A stretch of DNA of 64,000 bases from Lampris incognitus (lineage: Eukaryota; Chordata; Actinopteri; Lampriformes; Lampridae). Positions 45,050-55,425 of this stretch are shown one piece after another. Made by a program: the position numbers and the translations under genes. Each line of letters begins with the position of its first letter. Within the stretch, counting starts at the first letter, position 1. The DNA is taken from the NCBI RefSeq assembly GCF_029633865.1, contig NC_079212.1:80382672-80446671 (forward strand), written 5' to 3'. The notes beneath the pieces are model-generated. The model saw nothing but the letters and a program-made list of their open reading frames with translations, was not told the origin of the DNA and ran no database searches.

Positions 45050-45243
45050 AAAATCGGAATCAGCATCAGCTTTATTCCCCCAGTACAATAAATCTGATTC
45101 GGATTCAAACTCGGGAGCTTCTGAGAAAAGCAGAAGATTACGCGTGCGTACGTGCGTGCGTGCGTGTGTGTGTGTGTGTGTGTGAATTAATTAACTGTAA
45201 AGCGCTTTGAGTTGCAGCTAGAAAGCACTGTATAAAATGCAAC

Positions 45244-45296
<53 letters not shown>
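45050..45296. mobile_element. LINE tails and microsatellites
   Basis: GAATCAGCATCAGCTTTATT near 45057 is a typical fish LINE end in reverse. TGTAAAGCGCTTTGAGTTGC to TATAAAATGCAACTTGATT near 45195-45250 is another LINE 3' tail ending in about twelve GATT units (45247-45295). A GTGC/GT tract lies at 45145-45184. Confidence 0.6.
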
Positions 45297-45297
<1 letters not shown>

Positions 45298-45589
45298 CCC
45301 TACCAAATCTTAAAATGTAAGCTCAACTATGTCTTCAACACTTGTGCTGCTTATAATTTAGACAAAACTATTTTGACTTAAACAGACAAGTGGAATTGAA
45401 ATTGGATGTGTTGTTATTGACTTTGCCCTCCAAAATACAGCTATTATACCAGGTACTGTTTCTAAAACCTTCAATTCTTCTTCAAAAAATAATGGCTGTC
45501 AGTTAAATTCATCCAAGTTTATAAAGACAGGATTCTTTCCTTCTTTACAATGATTGTTTGATTAGATATACAGGCTGAACATGAGCGTT

Positions 45590-46168
45590 GATATGTAGAG
45601 ATTATCTGGTAAATATGGAGGTTATCAGGTAAACATGGAGATTATCAGGTAAATAGCTATAGAGACTATCTGGTAAATATGGAGGTTATCAGGTAAACAT
45701 GGAGATTATCAGGTAAATAGCTATAGAGACTATCAGGTAAATATGGAGATTATCAGGTATATAGCTATAGCGACTATCAGGTAAATATGGAGACTATCAG
45801 GTAAATATAGAGATTATCAGGTAAATATTGAGATTATCAGGTAAACATGGAGATTATCAGGTAAATAGCTATAGAGACTATCAGGTAAATATGGAGATTA
45901 TCAGGTAAATAGCTATAGCGACTATCAGGTAAATATGGAGACTATCAGGTGAATATGGAGATTATCAGGTAAATATTGAGATTATCAGGTAAACATGCGG
46001 ATTATCAGGTATAGATGTTATCAGGTAAATATGGAGATTATCAGATAAATATGGAGATTATCAGGTAAATAACTATAGAGACTATCAGGTAAATATGGAG
46101 ATCATCTGGTAAATATAGAGATTATCAGGTAAAATCAGAATACTTTATTAAATGTGAGATTATCAGGT
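45590..46168. repeat. 20-bp minisatellite in nab2 intron 1
   Basis: About 27 copies of GGTAAATATGGAGATTATCA. A 24-bp variant, GGTAAATAGCTATAGAGACT plus atca, is interspersed at intervals, giving a higher-order pattern. Confidence 0.95.
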
Positions 46169-46192
46169 AAATAGAGAGCACAGAGCACTTAC

Positions 46193-46480
46193 CTTTATCA
46201 AGTCAGACGGAGGATGGTCAGTGTACGGAAGAGTGCTTTACCAGCTGCAGTGGTTCGTAATCCGAGTGTGCAAACGATGAGCATGAACACCCCACGGTGT
46301 GCCGTGCCTGTTCTTCCAGAATGAAGCTAATTCTGCTGTAAACCCGAAGCACTGACTGGTCGGTTTTAGTTGAGACCCGATGTTGTGGCTGGAACCGTAT
46401 AACTAAGCCAGCCATTGAAACGCATCGATTAAAAAGACATCATTGTGTAATTTTGTTTCTTATGTTTACACCTTTCTCCG
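46193..46480 (-). other. nab2: Possible non-coding first exon of nab2
   Basis: A strong donor, GATAAAG|GTAAGTGC, on the minus strand lies 1.4 kb upstream of the coding exon. Vertebrate nab2 has a 5' exon before the NCD1 exon. The transcription start is not visible; 46480 is only a guess. Confidence 0.35.
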
Positions 46481-46654
46481 ATTCCTTTCATGGTAAGATC
46501 AGCGCAGTTTGAGCCCTATGTGCATTACAGATCGTCTCCGAATCCTGCTGGGCGCACCGTGCTGCTGGCCGGCTGCCTTTCTGCTGCTTGTGTGGTTGCG
46601 GAATGACGGGGGCGGGTTGCTGCACGCCATCTGACCGAAACGGAGACTTCCTCT

Positions 46655-46796
46655 CTTCTTCTTCTTCTTCTTCTCCTTCTCCTTCTTCTTCTTCTTCTTC
46701 TTCTTCTTCTTCTTCTTCTTCTTCTTCTTCTTCTTCTTCTTCTTCTTCTTCTTCTTCTTCTCCTTCTTCTTCTTCTTCTTCTTCTTCTTCTTCTCT
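46655..46796. repeat. (CTT)n microsatellite
   Basis: About 47 triplets with a few CTC variants. It yields poly-Ser and poly-Arg frames that are artefacts. Confidence 0.97.
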
Positions 46797-47030
46797 CGGT
46801 AAGTGACTTCCTGTCCCGGTCCAGAGGCAACCGTCAGTCTGAAGTTGTAGATGGCGGGGAGTTGAAGACCGAAATTAACTCTTCTTCTTTAATGTTGTCA
46901 CGATTCATTGTTCAGAGTCTTTAGCTTGCGAATTAGTCTCTCGAGGCTTTATAAAACATAAGTATGACTTGCGTCTGTTTAATGTTAAACATGTTTCTGA
47001 GTGTTTTCAACATGATATATGGTCATTGCG

Positions 47031-47564
47031 GCGGCACGGAGGCGCAGTGGTTAGCTCGGTCGCTTCACAGCAAGAAGGTCCTGGGTTCGAGCCCCGGGGT
47101 AGTCCAACCTTGGTGGGTCGTCCCGGATCGTCCTCTGTGTGAAGTTTGCATGTTCTCCCCGTGTCTGCGTTGGTTTCCTCCGGGGGCTCCGGTTTCCTTC
47201 CAAAGACATGTAGGTCAGGTGGAGCACCCGTACTACATTGTCCCTATATATGAATGTGTGTGTGTGTGTTTGCGTGCGTGCGTGCGTGTGTGTGCAGTTT
47301 GCATGTTCTCCCCGTGTCTGCGTGGGTTTCCTCTGGGGGCTCCAGTTTCCTCCCACAGTCCAAAGACATGTAGGTCAGGTGGATCGGCCGTACTAAATTG
47401 TGTGTGGGCGTGGGCGTGGGCGGGCCCTGTGTGATGGTCCGGCGGTCTGTCCAGGGTGTCTCCCCGCCTGCCGCCCAGTGACTGCTGGGATAGGCTCCAG
47501 CATCCCCGCGAGCCTGACAGCAGGGTAAGCGGGTCGGATAATGGCTGGATGGATGGCTGGATGC
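47031..47564 (+). mobile_element. tRNA-derived SINE, full length with internal duplication
   Basis: Flanked by GGTCATTGCG at 47021-47030 and 47565-47574. The head GGCGCAGTGGTTAGCTCGG (A box) and GGTTCGAGCCCCG (B box) is tRNA-like. The body block TGCATGTTCTCCCCGTGTCT is present twice (47148, 47300), making the copy longer than usual. The tail is GGATAATGGCTGGATGGATG. Confidence 0.93.
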
Positions 47565-47574
47565 GGTCATTGCG

Positions 47575-47818
47575 TTATGGACATTGTGATGAGCCACACC
47601 CAACTTTACATTCTTGGCTCACAGCCTTTGAAGTGATTGTCGGATGCAGTTGGTTCCAAGGGGGTTGCACTCGTGCTGTATAGCGGATATTTATAGTCTT
47701 TAGCACATAGGAGGCATCTGTATGTGTGCCAAAGGCGCACTGGGCAAAGGGTGTTGGAGTTATGGCCCTTAAAAAGTTGTTTGTTTGTTTTTGTAGCGCT
47801 CCCAAGTGGCCAATTGAG
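47575..47818. other. Short unique spacer between two SINEs
   Basis: No recognisable element or gene. Confidence 0.4.
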
Positions 47819-47830
47819 ACCATAATTCAT

Positions 47831-48188
47831 CCATCCATCCATCCATTTTCCAAACCGCTTATCCTGCTCGCGGGGATGCTGGAGCCTATCCCAGCAGTCA
47901 TTGGGTGGCAGGCGGGGAGACACCCTGGACAGGCCACCAGACTATCACTCAGGGCCGAGGCACACACACGCACACACACGGACGGACAATGTAGTACGGC
48001 CGATTCACCTGACCTACATGTCTTTGGACTGTGGGAGGAAACGGGAGCCCCCGGAGGAAACCCACACAGACACGAGAAGAACATGCAAACTCCACACAGA
48101 GGACGATCCGGGACGACCCCCAAGGTTGGACTACCCCGGGGCTCGAACCCAGGACCTTTTTACTGTGAGGCGCCACCGTGCTGCCCTT
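47831..48188 (-). mobile_element. Same SINE family, opposite orientation
   Basis: Flanked by ACCATAATTCAT at 47819-47830 and 48189-48200. On the minus strand it runs from GCAGCACGGTGGCGCC to a CATCC-type tail at 47831. Confidence 0.93.
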
Positions 48189-48249
48189 ACCATAATTCAT
48201 GAGGTACTTAATTCATTTATTTATGAGTGTGATCATTTTCAGGTCTGTG

Positions 48250-48562
48250 ATTTATCTTCTTTTTCTTCTGCTGCTGCTGCTGCCTGTGGTACTCACACAG
48301 CGGTTCATCCTGGGGGCCCTCTTTCTGATGTACTCATGGATGTTCCTTGTTTCATCCTGGATAGTGGCCCTGACACTCAGTAACTCTTGGCTCCCATCTT
48401 TTCGCTTATCGTACAGTCTAAGGCTGCTGGACTTTGGACGGAACTCTCAATGCATTGTGAGGAGTTTCCATGTCCTGATATCTGTGACCTTCATCTTCTC
48501 CTTTGGCCAGCTCATTATTCCAGCTGGGTATGTGATGACTGGTAGGGCATAAGTGTTGATGG
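48250..48562 (-). pseudogene. RT fragment of an R4-like LINE
   Basis: The minus strand, with one frameshift, reads PVITYPAGIMSWPKEKMK, then TWKLLTMHWEFRPKSSSL and NIHEYIRKRAP. This corresponds to the TPVVTYSSNIVDW region of the LINE at 20769-21047 but is a different family. The plus-strand hydrophobic frame over the same bases is its shadow. The Gypsy LTR at 48567 cuts it off. Confidence 0.65.
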
Positions 48563-48566
48563 CTTG

Positions 48567-48762
48567 TGTGATGTTCAGACTTTAATAGAGAATACCTCTT
48601 TAAGAGACGCAAGGGGTTATGGGGCGAGTACGGAAGTAGGAAGGAGAACAAGCATGTATGCCGGACACACAGCATGGATGTATGAACGACAGAACGAGAG
48701 TGATAAAATAAAGCCCCAGTTATTCGCTCACACAGTCGTCCCGTGTGTGTGTGGACATTACA
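48567..48762 (+). repeat. 5' LTR of the older Gypsy element
   Basis: About 196 bp from TGTGATGTTCAGAC to GTGGACATTACA, with AATAAA at about 48706. The left border is uncertain because no second LTR is present. Confidence 0.6.
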
Positions 48763-48947
48763 ATGGCGACGAGGGTTTTGTGGATTAAAAGGAGCTACCT
48801 TGCCACGGACCGAAAGGATTGTTGAGTAGCCTAATAGTGATCAGTGATAGCTGCTAACTAATGTTTAGCATCCCGGCGTGTAAACGGATTAGCTCGCAGC
48901 TCAGATCAGAACGTAGCCTACACCCACCGCATCTAACCATCGCCAGC

Positions 48948-49033
48948 ATGCTCTCTGCCACAGCTGATTCATTCTCTGTTTTTGACCGTCACGGTGGAGC
49001 ACCTGGATCATTAGGATCAAGATGGGAAAGATG
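48948..49033 (+). pseudogene. Older Gypsy gag, first part
   Basis: ATG at 48948 opens MLSATADSFSVFDRHGG and the conserved tryptophan-rich start of Gypsy Gag (GSRWERWM). The frame runs into the GATGG duplication and is broken by the inserted element. The second part starts at 54643. Confidence 0.82.
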
Positions 49034-49038
49034 GATGG
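49034..49038 (+). repeat. Target-site duplication GATGG (left)
   Basis: Identical to 54638-54642, directly outside the LTR termini of the inserted element. Confidence 0.95.
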
Positions 49039-49667
49039 TGTTGTGCTTCGGAAAGGAACCGGTGCAGGGGTCCGGCAGGGTCAAGCCCGTAGGCACGTTT
49101 ATTTCTATTCAGGGAAGGGAAATGCGGGATGTGTATGGTGCAACTAGAGTCCTGGATGTGGGCTGTGTAAAATACTATGTGTTTGTGTGCAGGGCGAGTG
49201 TGGTGCGTGTGTGCAGGAATGTAAATGACTGGAGGGTGTTTGTGCGTGTTGGCGAAGCGCAAGTCCAGGAGTAGGGGTTCTGCGGGAGGCAGTGTGGGCG
49301 CAGAAGGGAGGGGTCCGAGGAACACAAGGGACGCGAGGAAGACGGAGCCCGAGAAGCACCGGCACCGGGGGTTCTGGGAGGACGGGGGAGAGAGACACAG
49401 GATTAGACTCAGGAATCACAACATAGGAATCGCAGGAGAAAACACAGCCAAAGAGTCTAGCGATCTACTGGGTAACTACCGTACTAGATGGCACAATCTG
49501 GCAACGATTGCACGTCAGCGTCCTCTCTTATAGCTGGCTGCAGATTGGCTTCAGGTGCGCTGATCTCCGATGAGCCTCTGGTGCGTGGCTGCGCTCTCAA
49601 CGAGCGCGCTGATTGAACCCTGCCGGTAGACTCAGGCGGAGGCGCGCCTTGCGTCTGGACCACAACA
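49039..49667 (-). repeat. Sushi-like 3' LTR
   Basis: Runs TGTTGTGCTTCGG to CTGGACCACAACA. A purine tract (GGAGGGGGG on the minus strand) adjoins it at about 49671-49682. Confidence 0.95.
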
Positions 49668-49720
49668 GTAACCCCCCTCCTACGGGAGCCACCGGGCGAC
49701 CGTCCAGGGGCGTCAGGGTG

Positions 49721-50290
49721 TTACAAGTAGAAGTCCGACAGGAGGGCGGGGTCGGCGATGTAAGACCGGGGCACCCAGCCCTGGTCTTCCGGACCGTAGC
49801 CCTCCCAGTCCACCAGGTACTGGAAGCCCCTCCCACGGCGGCGGACACGCGACAGCTTCCTAACCGGCCAGACCGGGTCGCCGTCCTGGAGTACACGGGG
49901 AGGAGGCGGGGCTGCGACAGGTGGGGAGAGGGCACTGACAGACACAGGCTTCAGCTTGGAAACATGAAACACGGGATGTACCCGAAGAGAAGGAGGGAGA
50001 GACAAACGCAAAGCAGTGGGGTTGACGATCCTCTCCACAGTGTAGGGTCCCACGTAGCGAGCGGCGAGCTTGCGAGAGGTCGTCGGGATGGGGAGGTCAT
50101 TGGCCATTAGCCAGACACGCTGACCAGGCTGGTAGACCGGGGCTGGGACGCGACGGCGGTTAGAGGAGCGTTGGGACCGGTCGTTGGCTCGCAGCAGGGC
50201 GGCAGGAGCAGACCTGCACTTGCGGCGACATCGGTGGAGACGATCCCTGGCTGACGAGACCGCCACCTCAGTCTCTTGCTGGGGAAACAC
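49721..50290 (-). pseudogene. Sushi-like integrase C-terminus and chromodomain
   Basis: [17 protein letters not shown] and [15 protein letters not shown] form the GPY/F module. [13 protein letters not shown] links to a chromodomain, [20 protein letters not shown] then [12 protein letters not shown], which in chromoviruses guides integration to marked chromatin. The frame ends ALLSDFYL, close to the purine tract. Confidence 0.92.
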
Positions 50291-50876
50291 GGGGGGGCTG
50301 GTAGCCCAGTGAACATTCGAAAGGAGACATTCCAGTGGCAGAGCTAGTCATGGTGTTGTGAGCATACTCCACCCAGGCCAGGTGCTTGCTCCAGGTCGAG
50401 GGGCTGCTGGTGCTCACACATCTCAGGGCAGACTCCAGGCCCTGGTTGGTGCGCTCCGCCTGTCCGTTAGTCTGAGGGTGGTAACCAGAAGAGAGACTGA
50501 CCGTGGCCCCAATCCCCCTACAGAAGGCCTGCCACACCTGGGAAGAGAACTGGGGACCACGGTCAGAAACAATGTCCGGGGGAATGCCATGGAGACGGAC
50601 CACGTGGACAACTAGGAGTTCGGCGGTCTCGGCGGAGGACGGGAGCTTAGGGAGCACCCCAAAATGGGCCTGCTTGGAAAAATGGTCGACAATGGTGAGT
50701 ATGACTGTGTTACCCTGAGACACCGGGAGTCCAGTCACGAAGTCCAGGGAGATGTGTGACCAGGGGCGACTGGGGACCGGGAGGGGATGCAGGAGACCAG
50801 CAGGGGGGCAATGGGAGGTCTTAATCCGGGCGCAGGTGATACACGCCGCCACAAACTCCCGAACGTCAGCCTCCAT
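50268..50876 (-). pseudogene. Sushi-like integrase catalytic core
   Basis: The CC half of the zinc region (CITCARIK) is followed by the D-D-E core: [19 protein letters not shown] and [11 protein letters not shown]. All three catalytic residues are present. The HH part and the RT side are in another frame (50877-51030), so Pol is interrupted here, and again near 50280 before the C-terminal module. Confidence 0.92.
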
Positions 50877-51025
50877 GGTAGGCCACCAGAAGCGCCGCCG
50901 GAGGAAGGGCAGTGTCCTGGAGGCGCCAGGGTGGCAGGTGAAGCGGCTGGAGTGGCCCCACTCGAGCGGACTGGGGCAGGCACAAACAGACGGTTAGGGG
51001 GAACGTTACCAGGGCTGGGGTGAGT

Positions 51026-52402
51026 TCACTGGGCGGTCCTGACCAGAGAGTCGATGGCCCAGGTGATGACACCCACAACACGGATCGGAGGCAAGATGGT
51101 GTCCAGAGCACCCTCCTGGGTGCCATCCTTCGTAGACGCCCCCGGGGGGAGCTGAGAGAGTGCGTCTGCTCTGGAATTCTGTGAGCCTGGACGATAGCAC
51201 AGCATAAAATTGAATCGGCTGAAGAATTGCGCCCAACGGGCCTGGCAGTACACCAGATTCCGGTGGTCTGACCACACCAGGAAGGGATGCTCCGCCCCCT
51301 CAAGCCAGTGTCTCCATTCTGCCTGGGCGGCGTGGACGGCCAGCAGCTCCCGGTCGCCGACGTCATAGTTGCGCTCAGCTGGTGTGAGGCGCCGGGAGAA
51401 AAAGGCGCAGGGGTGCAGACGGTGATCCTCTCCTGAGCGTTGTGAGAGGACCGCCCCCAACCCAGAGTCAGAGGCGTCCACCTCCACCACGAACTGGCGG
51501 GTAGGATCCGGGTGAGCAAGCACCGGGGCCTCGGAGAACCTCCTCTTGAGGTCTGTAAAGGCGTTCTGATCCTCCGGGGTCCAGTCAAACTGGCGGAGGG
51601 TGGAGGTGAGGGCTGAGAGGGGCGCGGCGATGCGGCTGTAGTCCTTGATGAACTTCCTGTAGAAACCCGCAAAACCCAGGAAGCGTTGCAGCTCTGTCCG
51701 GTTCTGGGGTCTGGGCCACTCCAACACTGCCTCGACCTTCTTAGGGTCGGTCCGAATGCGCCCCGCCTCCACAATGTGGCCAAGGAACTCCAGTGAGGGG
51801 GCGTGAAAGGCGCACTTCTCCGCCTTGACAAACAGGCGGTTCTCCAGAAGGCGCTGCAACACCAAGCGAACGAGTTGGATGTGTTCGTTGAGAGAGTGGG
51901 AAAAAACTAGAATGTCGTCCAAATAAACCACAACAAAAACACTGATCATGTCCCGGAGCACGTCATTAACAAGGGTCTGGAAAACTGCAGGGGCGTTTGT
52001 GAGGCCGAAAGGCATAACTAAGTACTCGAAATGTCCCAGTGGCGTATTGAAAGCAGCCTTCCATTCGTCTCCTTCTCTGATGCGGACGAGATGGTAAGCA
52101 CTGCGTAAATCAAGCTTGGTAAAAATGGTGGCAGCAGAGAGGGGTTCAAACGTGGAGCTCATGAAGGGGTAATGGATAGCGATTTTTAACTGTGATGTCA
52201 TTAAGTTGCCTGTAATCAATACAGGGGCGGAGCGTGCCATCCTTCTTACCAACAAAGAAGAATCCGGCCGCCATGGGGGAGTCGGAGGGGCGAATGATCC
52301 CGGAGGCGAGTGAGTCGGTGATGTACTCCTGCATGGCCTTCTCAGGAAGAGTGGTATTATACAGTTATACGGGTGGAGTGCGGACACCAGGGAGGAGCTC
52401 AA
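51026..52402 (-). pseudogene. Sushi-like reverse transcriptase and RNase H
   Basis: A 458-codon frame, lacking some fingers sequence because of a frameshift near 52150. The RT palm has [32 protein letters not shown] and the intact catalytic [11 protein letters not shown]. RNase H follows from [17 protein letters not shown] to LVWSDHRNL, with ADALSQLP ending the connection. The active-site residues look complete; the copy is disabled by frame breaks. Confidence 0.93.
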
Positions 52403-52997
52403 TAGCGCAGTCGTAGGGGCGGTGTGGAGAGCGCCTCGGTCTTGCTGAAGGCAGCTGCAAGGTCATGATAATCCTCGGGCACGTTGGAGAGGTCTGGAGG
52501 AGGAGGCTCTGCCTTAGGAGCCCCAGGAGGATAGGAGGCGGAGCGGAGACAGTTCGCGTGGCACGCAACACTCCACCCGATGATCCGAGCGGAGGACCAG
52601 GCGATGTTGGGGTCATGCCTCTGCAACCAAGGCCTCCCAAGAACCAGTGGTGAGGAGGGAGTAGTGAACACAAGGAGGCGGATTATCTCGACATGGTTGC
52701 CTGAGACAGTTAGCTTGAGAGGCTCAGTGGTGTAGGTGATGAGACAGAGAGCGCGTCCATCCAGCGAGCGGGTCTCAATAGGGGTCTCCAGCGGGGTGAG
52801 ACTGATGCCAGCCAGAGTCGATAAAGGCGCTGATAGGCAGAGACTGCTGACCCCAGGCAAGAGACGCAGGGAATAAAGGAGATGGGGAAGGCTTGTTCTG
52901 GGGCAGAGTCATGCAGCTTACTAGTAGCCCCTCCCCTAGTAAGCTCGGCTTTTTGGGCGTGTGGTACAGTCCCAAATGAAGTGTCCGGCCTGCCCAC
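52399..52997 (-). pseudogene. Sushi-like protease region
   Basis: PISAFIDSG is the protease active-site region (D-S-G). A frame break follows, then EIIRLLVFTTPSSPLVLGRP with LGRPWL, the usual end of the Gypsy protease fold. Stops and shifts lie between the parts. Confidence 0.75.
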
Positions 52998-52999
52998 AA

Positions 53000-53991
53000 T
53001 ACAAACAGAGCCGGCCTCGCATGCGCTGTTCGCGCTCAGCCCCGGTAAGGCGTGACCGAGCCACCTCCATGGGCTCCACCCCAGGCTCAGGTGGTCGTGG
53101 CGAGGGAGTGGGCGGAGCTGCTGGTGCTGGCTGGGGACCCCGGGGGGGGCGAGGTGACTGGGGGGTACCCCGGGGAGAGGTGAGGGACTGGCGCTGAGCT
53201 CGAGCGCGTTCGTTTCGCCTTCATTGGTCCATCTTCAGAGCCAGGTCGATTAACTCATTGCAGGTCGCCGGCCAGTCTCTAAAAAGTCCATCCTTGACCT
53301 CCTAGCTTAAGCCTCGCCTATAAGCACTCAGCAGGGCCTCTTCATTCCAACGGCATTCTGCGGCCAGGAATCGGAAATCGACGGTGTATTCGGCCACCGA
53401 ATGAGAGCCCTGTTTGATGGTGTGGAGACGGGCGGTGGCGTCACAGCCACCAATGGGGTGATCGAACACACTATTGAATTCCCTGAAAAAGGCTGCATAA
53501 TCAGAAGACATGGCGGGTTTCTGGTCTAGGGCAGCCGTGGACCATCTGAGAGCCTTACCCATAAGCAGGGACATGATAAAGGCGACCTTAGCGCCGTCTG
53601 AGGTGTAACGGCTGGGCTGGTGGTGGAATACCAGCTCGCACTGGACTAAGAAACCACGGCAGAGCTCGAACTCGCCCTCATAGGACTTCGGGGGGGTTAG
53701 CTTGGGCTCTCTATGAGCGGGCCCGAGAACCGGAGCTGGGGCCAGAACTGGTCCTGGGGCAGGTTGGTCCGCTTGAGGTGTGGGTTGCGGTGGGCTTACC
53801 GTCACGTCCAGGCGATCCAGCCAAGCGAGGACTTGAGCGAAGGCGGCGGTGAGACCGTTCTCCAGCGTCGTCATCCGTGTGTCCTGTTGTTGGACTGCTG
53901 CGTTGAGTGTTACGATGAGCGGAGGATCGCCAGATCCACTGGGAGTAGCCGCCGGAGTTGCTGCTGGAGTTCCTGCTGGACCCGGTTCCAT
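53000..53991 (-). pseudogene. Sushi-like Gag
   Basis: ATG at 53991 starts MEPGPAGTPAATPA. The capsid has FLVQCELVFHHQPSRY and AYRRGLS, where a TAA (53302-53304) interrupts; the sense frame continues with EVKDGLFRDWPATCNEL. A single CCHC knuckle, [14 protein letters not shown], lies at about 52975. The arrangement resembles mammalian PEG10/RTL1 Gag, which descend from this group. Confidence 0.9.
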
Positions 53992-54007
53992 CGTGGCCAG
54001 ATTGTAC

Positions 54008-54637
54008 TGTTGTGCGTCGGAAAGGAACCAGTGCAGGGGTCCGGCAGGGTCAAGCCCGTAGGCACGTTTATTTCTATTCAGGGAAGGGAAATGCGGGATG
54101 TGTATGGTGCAACTAGAGCCTTGGATGTGGGCTGTGTAAAAGACTATGTGTTTGTGTGCAGGGCGAGTGTGGTGCGTATGTGCAGGAATGTAAATGACTG
54201 GAGGGTGTTTGTGCGTGTGCGTGCTGGTGAAGCGCAAGTCCAGGAGTAGGGGTTCTGCAGGAGGCAGCGTGGGAGCACAAGGGAGGGGTCCAAGGAACAC
54301 AAGGGACGCGAGGAAGACGGAGCCCGAGAAGCACCGGGGGTTCTGGGGGGACGGGGGAGAGAGACACGGAATTAGACTCAGGAATCACAACGCAGGAATT
54401 GCAGGAGAAAAACACAGCCAAAGTGTCTAGCGATCTACTGGGTAACTACCGTACTAGATGGCACAATCTGGCACCGATTGCACGTCAGCATCTTCTCTTA
54501 TAGCGGGCTGCAGATTGGCTTCAGGTGCGCTGATCTCCGATGAGCCTCTTGTGCGTGGCTGCGCTCTCAACGAGCGCGCTGATTGAACCCTGCCGGTAGA
54601 CTCAGGCGGAGGCGCGCCTTGCGTCTGGACCACAACA
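54008..54637 (-). repeat. Sushi-like 5' LTR
   Basis: Runs TGTTGTGCGTCGG to CTGGACCACAACA, matching the other LTR. The gag ATG follows after only about 16 bases, an unusually short leader. Confidence 0.95.
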
Positions 54638-54642
54638 GATGG
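54638..54642 (+). repeat. Target-site duplication GATGG (right)
   Basis: Matches 49034-49038. Confidence 0.95.
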
Positions 54643-55425
54643 CTCGTTTTGAAAATTTCCTGATGGACATCAAGGAGGACGCTGGAAAACGTGCCATGTT
54701 ACTTCACTATGCTGGGGAACAGGTATACGACAATTTTAACACACTTCCTGATAGAGGAGAGGAAAAGGATTTTAATAAGGCCAAACAGGCTCTTGCTCTT
54801 TATTTCTCACCAAAGAAAAATATGGACTTCGAAGTTTACAAATTCAGACAATCTACCCAATCCGAAAATGAAACAGTTGGGGAATATTACGTTCGCCTAT
54901 GCACACTGGCTGCATCCTGTGAGTTCCCTGCTGCTGATGCAGAAATCAGCCGGCACATCGTACAAAGCTGCAGATCTCACCGATCCCACAATGACACTGA
55001 CAAAACTCCTTGAAATAGCCAGGTGGAATGAAACATCTGAACACCAAGCACTTGAAATGGAAAAACAAATCGACACTAGTTTAGATGGTATTTTAGCATT
55101 GCGCCATCCAGAGCGGAAGAGCCAGCAGCGAGCACGGAAACCGGCATCAACAGCCCGAAATGCACGCGCACGCGAGTGTTTCAGTTGTGGTGGACCAATC
55201 CCTCACCAAGGCGAGTGCCCAGCATATGGACATGCATGTCGCAACTGTGGTAAAAGAAATCACTTTTCAAACGTGTGCCGGTCACAACCGAGACAAAATG
55301 TGAACTCTCTCTTGTCGGATGGCCCCTCAAACTCTGCCTACTCACCTCATCCCAGTGAAGACGGGGCAGGCTCCTCCTCCGTGTACCTCTTCACACTGGG
55401 GGACTCAGCCGTCTCAGCGTCAAAA
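54643..55425 (+). pseudogene. Older Gypsy gag, second part with two zinc knuckles
   Basis: Continues the frame left at 49038: FENFLMDIKED, MLLHYAGEQVYDNFNTL, ALYFSPKKN. At about 54975 a one-base shift leads to DLTDPTMTLTKLLEIARW. Two cysteine-rich knuckles follow: CFSCGGPIPHQGEC (atypical spacing) and CRNCGKRNHFSNVC (standard CX2CX4HX4C). The reading ends at the border with the BEL element. Confidence 0.85.

Larger units (their letters stand above)
44827..46192 (-). other. nab2 intron 1 (inferred)
   Basis: Lies between the exon 2 acceptor and a donor (AAAG|GTAAGTGC) at 46192. It holds a LINE tail, a GATT microsatellite and a 20-bp minisatellite. Confidence 0.5.
49039..54637 (-). mobile_element. 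Sushi-like chromovirus (Ty3/Gypsy), complete, nested
   Basis: A 5.6-kb element with 629- and 630-bp LTRs differing at a small percentage of sites. It is bounded by a perfect 5-bp duplication and coded on the minus strand. Order: gag, protease, RT, RNase H, integrase, chromodomain. The Gag style (MEPGPAG start, RTL/PEG10-like capsid) together with a C-terminal chromodomain points to the sushi group of vertebrate chromoviruses, the source of mammalian RTL genes. Several stops and frameshifts make this copy inactive. Confidence 0.94.
48567..55425 (+). mobile_element. Older plus-strand Gypsy element (LTR and gag only), split by insertion
   Basis: A 5' LTR (48567-48762) is followed by a primer-site-like ATGGCGACGAGG, a leader and gag. 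Gag is interrupted at 49038 by the sushi-like element and continues at 54643 in the same frame. Downstream, gag stops being recognisable at about 55425, where a minus-strand BEL/Pao element begins; pol and the 3' LTR are missing. Confidence 0.85.

Noticed and set aside
46525..46830. Arginine-rich or serine-rich protein
   Set aside because: Produced by the CTT microsatellite only.
48199..48552. Plus-strand hydrophobic multi-span membrane protein
   Set aside because: The same bases on the minus strand encode a recognisable LINE RT region; the hydrophobic frame is its shadow.
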